From: an uncultured Lachnospiraceae bacterium
GTDB lineage: Bacteria; Bacillota; Clostridia; Lachnospirales; Lachnospiraceae
Direction of reading: 5' to 3'
DNA: 16,124 nucleotides
Assembly (NCBI GenBank): GCA_910584785.1
Contig: CAJUDX010000066.1
Coordinates: forward strand, 1-16,124
The notes under the pieces are model-generated. The model searched no databases, was not told the DNA's origin, and saw only the letters and a list, made by a program, of their open reading frames with translations. Positions 15,847 to 16,124 of this stretch are shown here, one piece after another. Each line of letters begins with the position of its first letter. The first letter of the stretch is position 1. The translations under genes were made by a program, and so were the position numbers.

Positions 15847-15972
15847 TCAAAGGTTGGGTTTTCTAGCCGTAGCCACCACTACGCCGTCGAAAATCCTCCT
15901 GGCAGATGAACAAATATCCTGCGGAGTTTCGGCAGATATAATGCGGTCAAGACACTGGGATAAAGCAGAAAT
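15847..15972 (-). other. Possible coding remnant in the 448-base gap
   Basis: In the gene-free stretch 15677-16124 the minus strand is open from 15972 to a TGA at 15847-15849. It reads like protein (segments ISAETPQDIC, ARRIFDGVVVATARK) but has no start codon or ribosome site. It contains the right copy of the 13-bp repeat. The function is unknown; it could be a decayed gene end or chance. Confidence 0.3.
15944..15956 (+). repeat. 13-bp direct repeat, right copy
   Basis: CGGTCAAGACACT, an exact copy of 14898-14910, 1046 bases away. The sequences flanking the two copies otherwise do not match, so only a short core is shared. Between them lie the whole lectin gene and its promoter. Confidence 0.7.
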
Positions 15973-16003
15973 TCAAAAAAAATAAAAAATTTGAAAAAAG
16001 TTG

Positions 16004-16032
16004 TTGACTTTTGAAAAATAAGGTGGTAATAT
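16004..16032 (+). promoter_or_regulatory. Strong promoter, probably of an rRNA operon
   Basis: TTGACT (16004-16009) and TAATAT (16027-16032) are spaced by 17 bases. An A-rich tract (about 15970-16003) immediately upstream looks like an UP element. The downstream leader suggests rRNA: it has a short GC stem (CCGC 16043-16046 with GCGG 16054-16057) and the CCTTGAAAATT element (16079-16089) typical of sequences flanking Firmicutes 16S genes. The 16S gene itself is outside the window. Confidence 0.7.
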
Positions 16033-16040
16033 ATAACTCG

Positions 16041-16124
16041 CGCCGCTGATAAGGCGGTCACAACAAAGACAAAAAGAACCTTGAAAATTAAAGACTGAAC
16101 AATACACAAACCCTGAAAATTCTT
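16041..16124 (+). other. Probable rRNA-operon leader
   Basis: A transcribed leader after the promoter with no ORF of its own. Two near-identical boxes, CCTTGAAAATT (16079-16089) and CCCTGAAAATT (16111-16121), recall the TTTGAAAAxTxAACAA boxes found around 16S genes in Firmicutes, where they take part in pre-rRNA processing. The assignment rests on similarity remembered from the family, as the window ends before any mature rRNA. Confidence 0.55.

Noticed and set aside
15879..16109. Minus-strand ORF over the rRNA-type promoter
   Set aside because: It is Phe/Leu-rich from A/T tracts, overlaps promoter signals and lacks a ribosome site.

Overview
The window is one densely packed, almost entirely plus-strand neighbourhood of a Gram-positive, Clostridia-type genome. 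Lachnospiraceae is my best guess. The reasons are strong AGGAGG-type ribosome binding sites before nearly every gene, short gaps, a secreted protein with a choline-binding-type cell-wall repeat, and a promoter plus leader at the right edge that look like the start of a Firmicutes rRNA operon. The taxonomic guess is inference; no marker gene is present.

Region 1 (1-10861) is a tellurium-resistance (Ter) type stress cluster. In order it holds: a 5'-truncated gene joining a YceG-like region to a trypsin/HtrA-like serine protease; a 773-residue YceG-like protein; TelA; two close TerD paralogues (about 71% identical by hand alignment); a divergent TerA-like protein; a fourth TerD-fold protein; and an 898-residue P-type ATPase of the calcium (PMCA) type, followed by a clear intrinsic terminator. 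The order resembles the Bacillus subtilis yce stress operon (TerD paralogues, YceG, TelA/YceH). No TerC membrane protein is visible; the Ca-type pump is the membrane component here. TerD domains bind calcium, so a pump of calcium type ending the same gene run suggests a calcium- or metal-linked stress response. That link is inference.

Region 2 (10954-13443) continues the theme with a HAD phosphatase, an AIM24-family protein and a TerD protein carrying a long Gln/Gly/Ser-rich N-terminal extension that has lost the acidic calcium loop. These three genes are tightly spaced and probably co-transcribed.

Region 3 (13484-14893) is visibly more A+T-rich. It holds a small metallophosphoesterase and an AAA/ABC-type ATPase that seems to lack both its N-terminal start region and everything after the THSP switch motif, so it is probably a decayed gene.

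Region 4 (14898-16124) holds a minus-strand secreted protein (signal peptide, cell-wall-binding repeat, C-type lectin domain with EPN and WND motifs) with its own good promoter. A 13-bp direct repeat lies on either side of it, and one copy overlaps its stop codon. The window ends in an A-rich tract, a strong promoter and an rRNA-operon-like leader; the 16S gene would lie beyond the edge. No tRNA, rRNA body, CRISPR array, intact insertion sequence or phage gene was seen.
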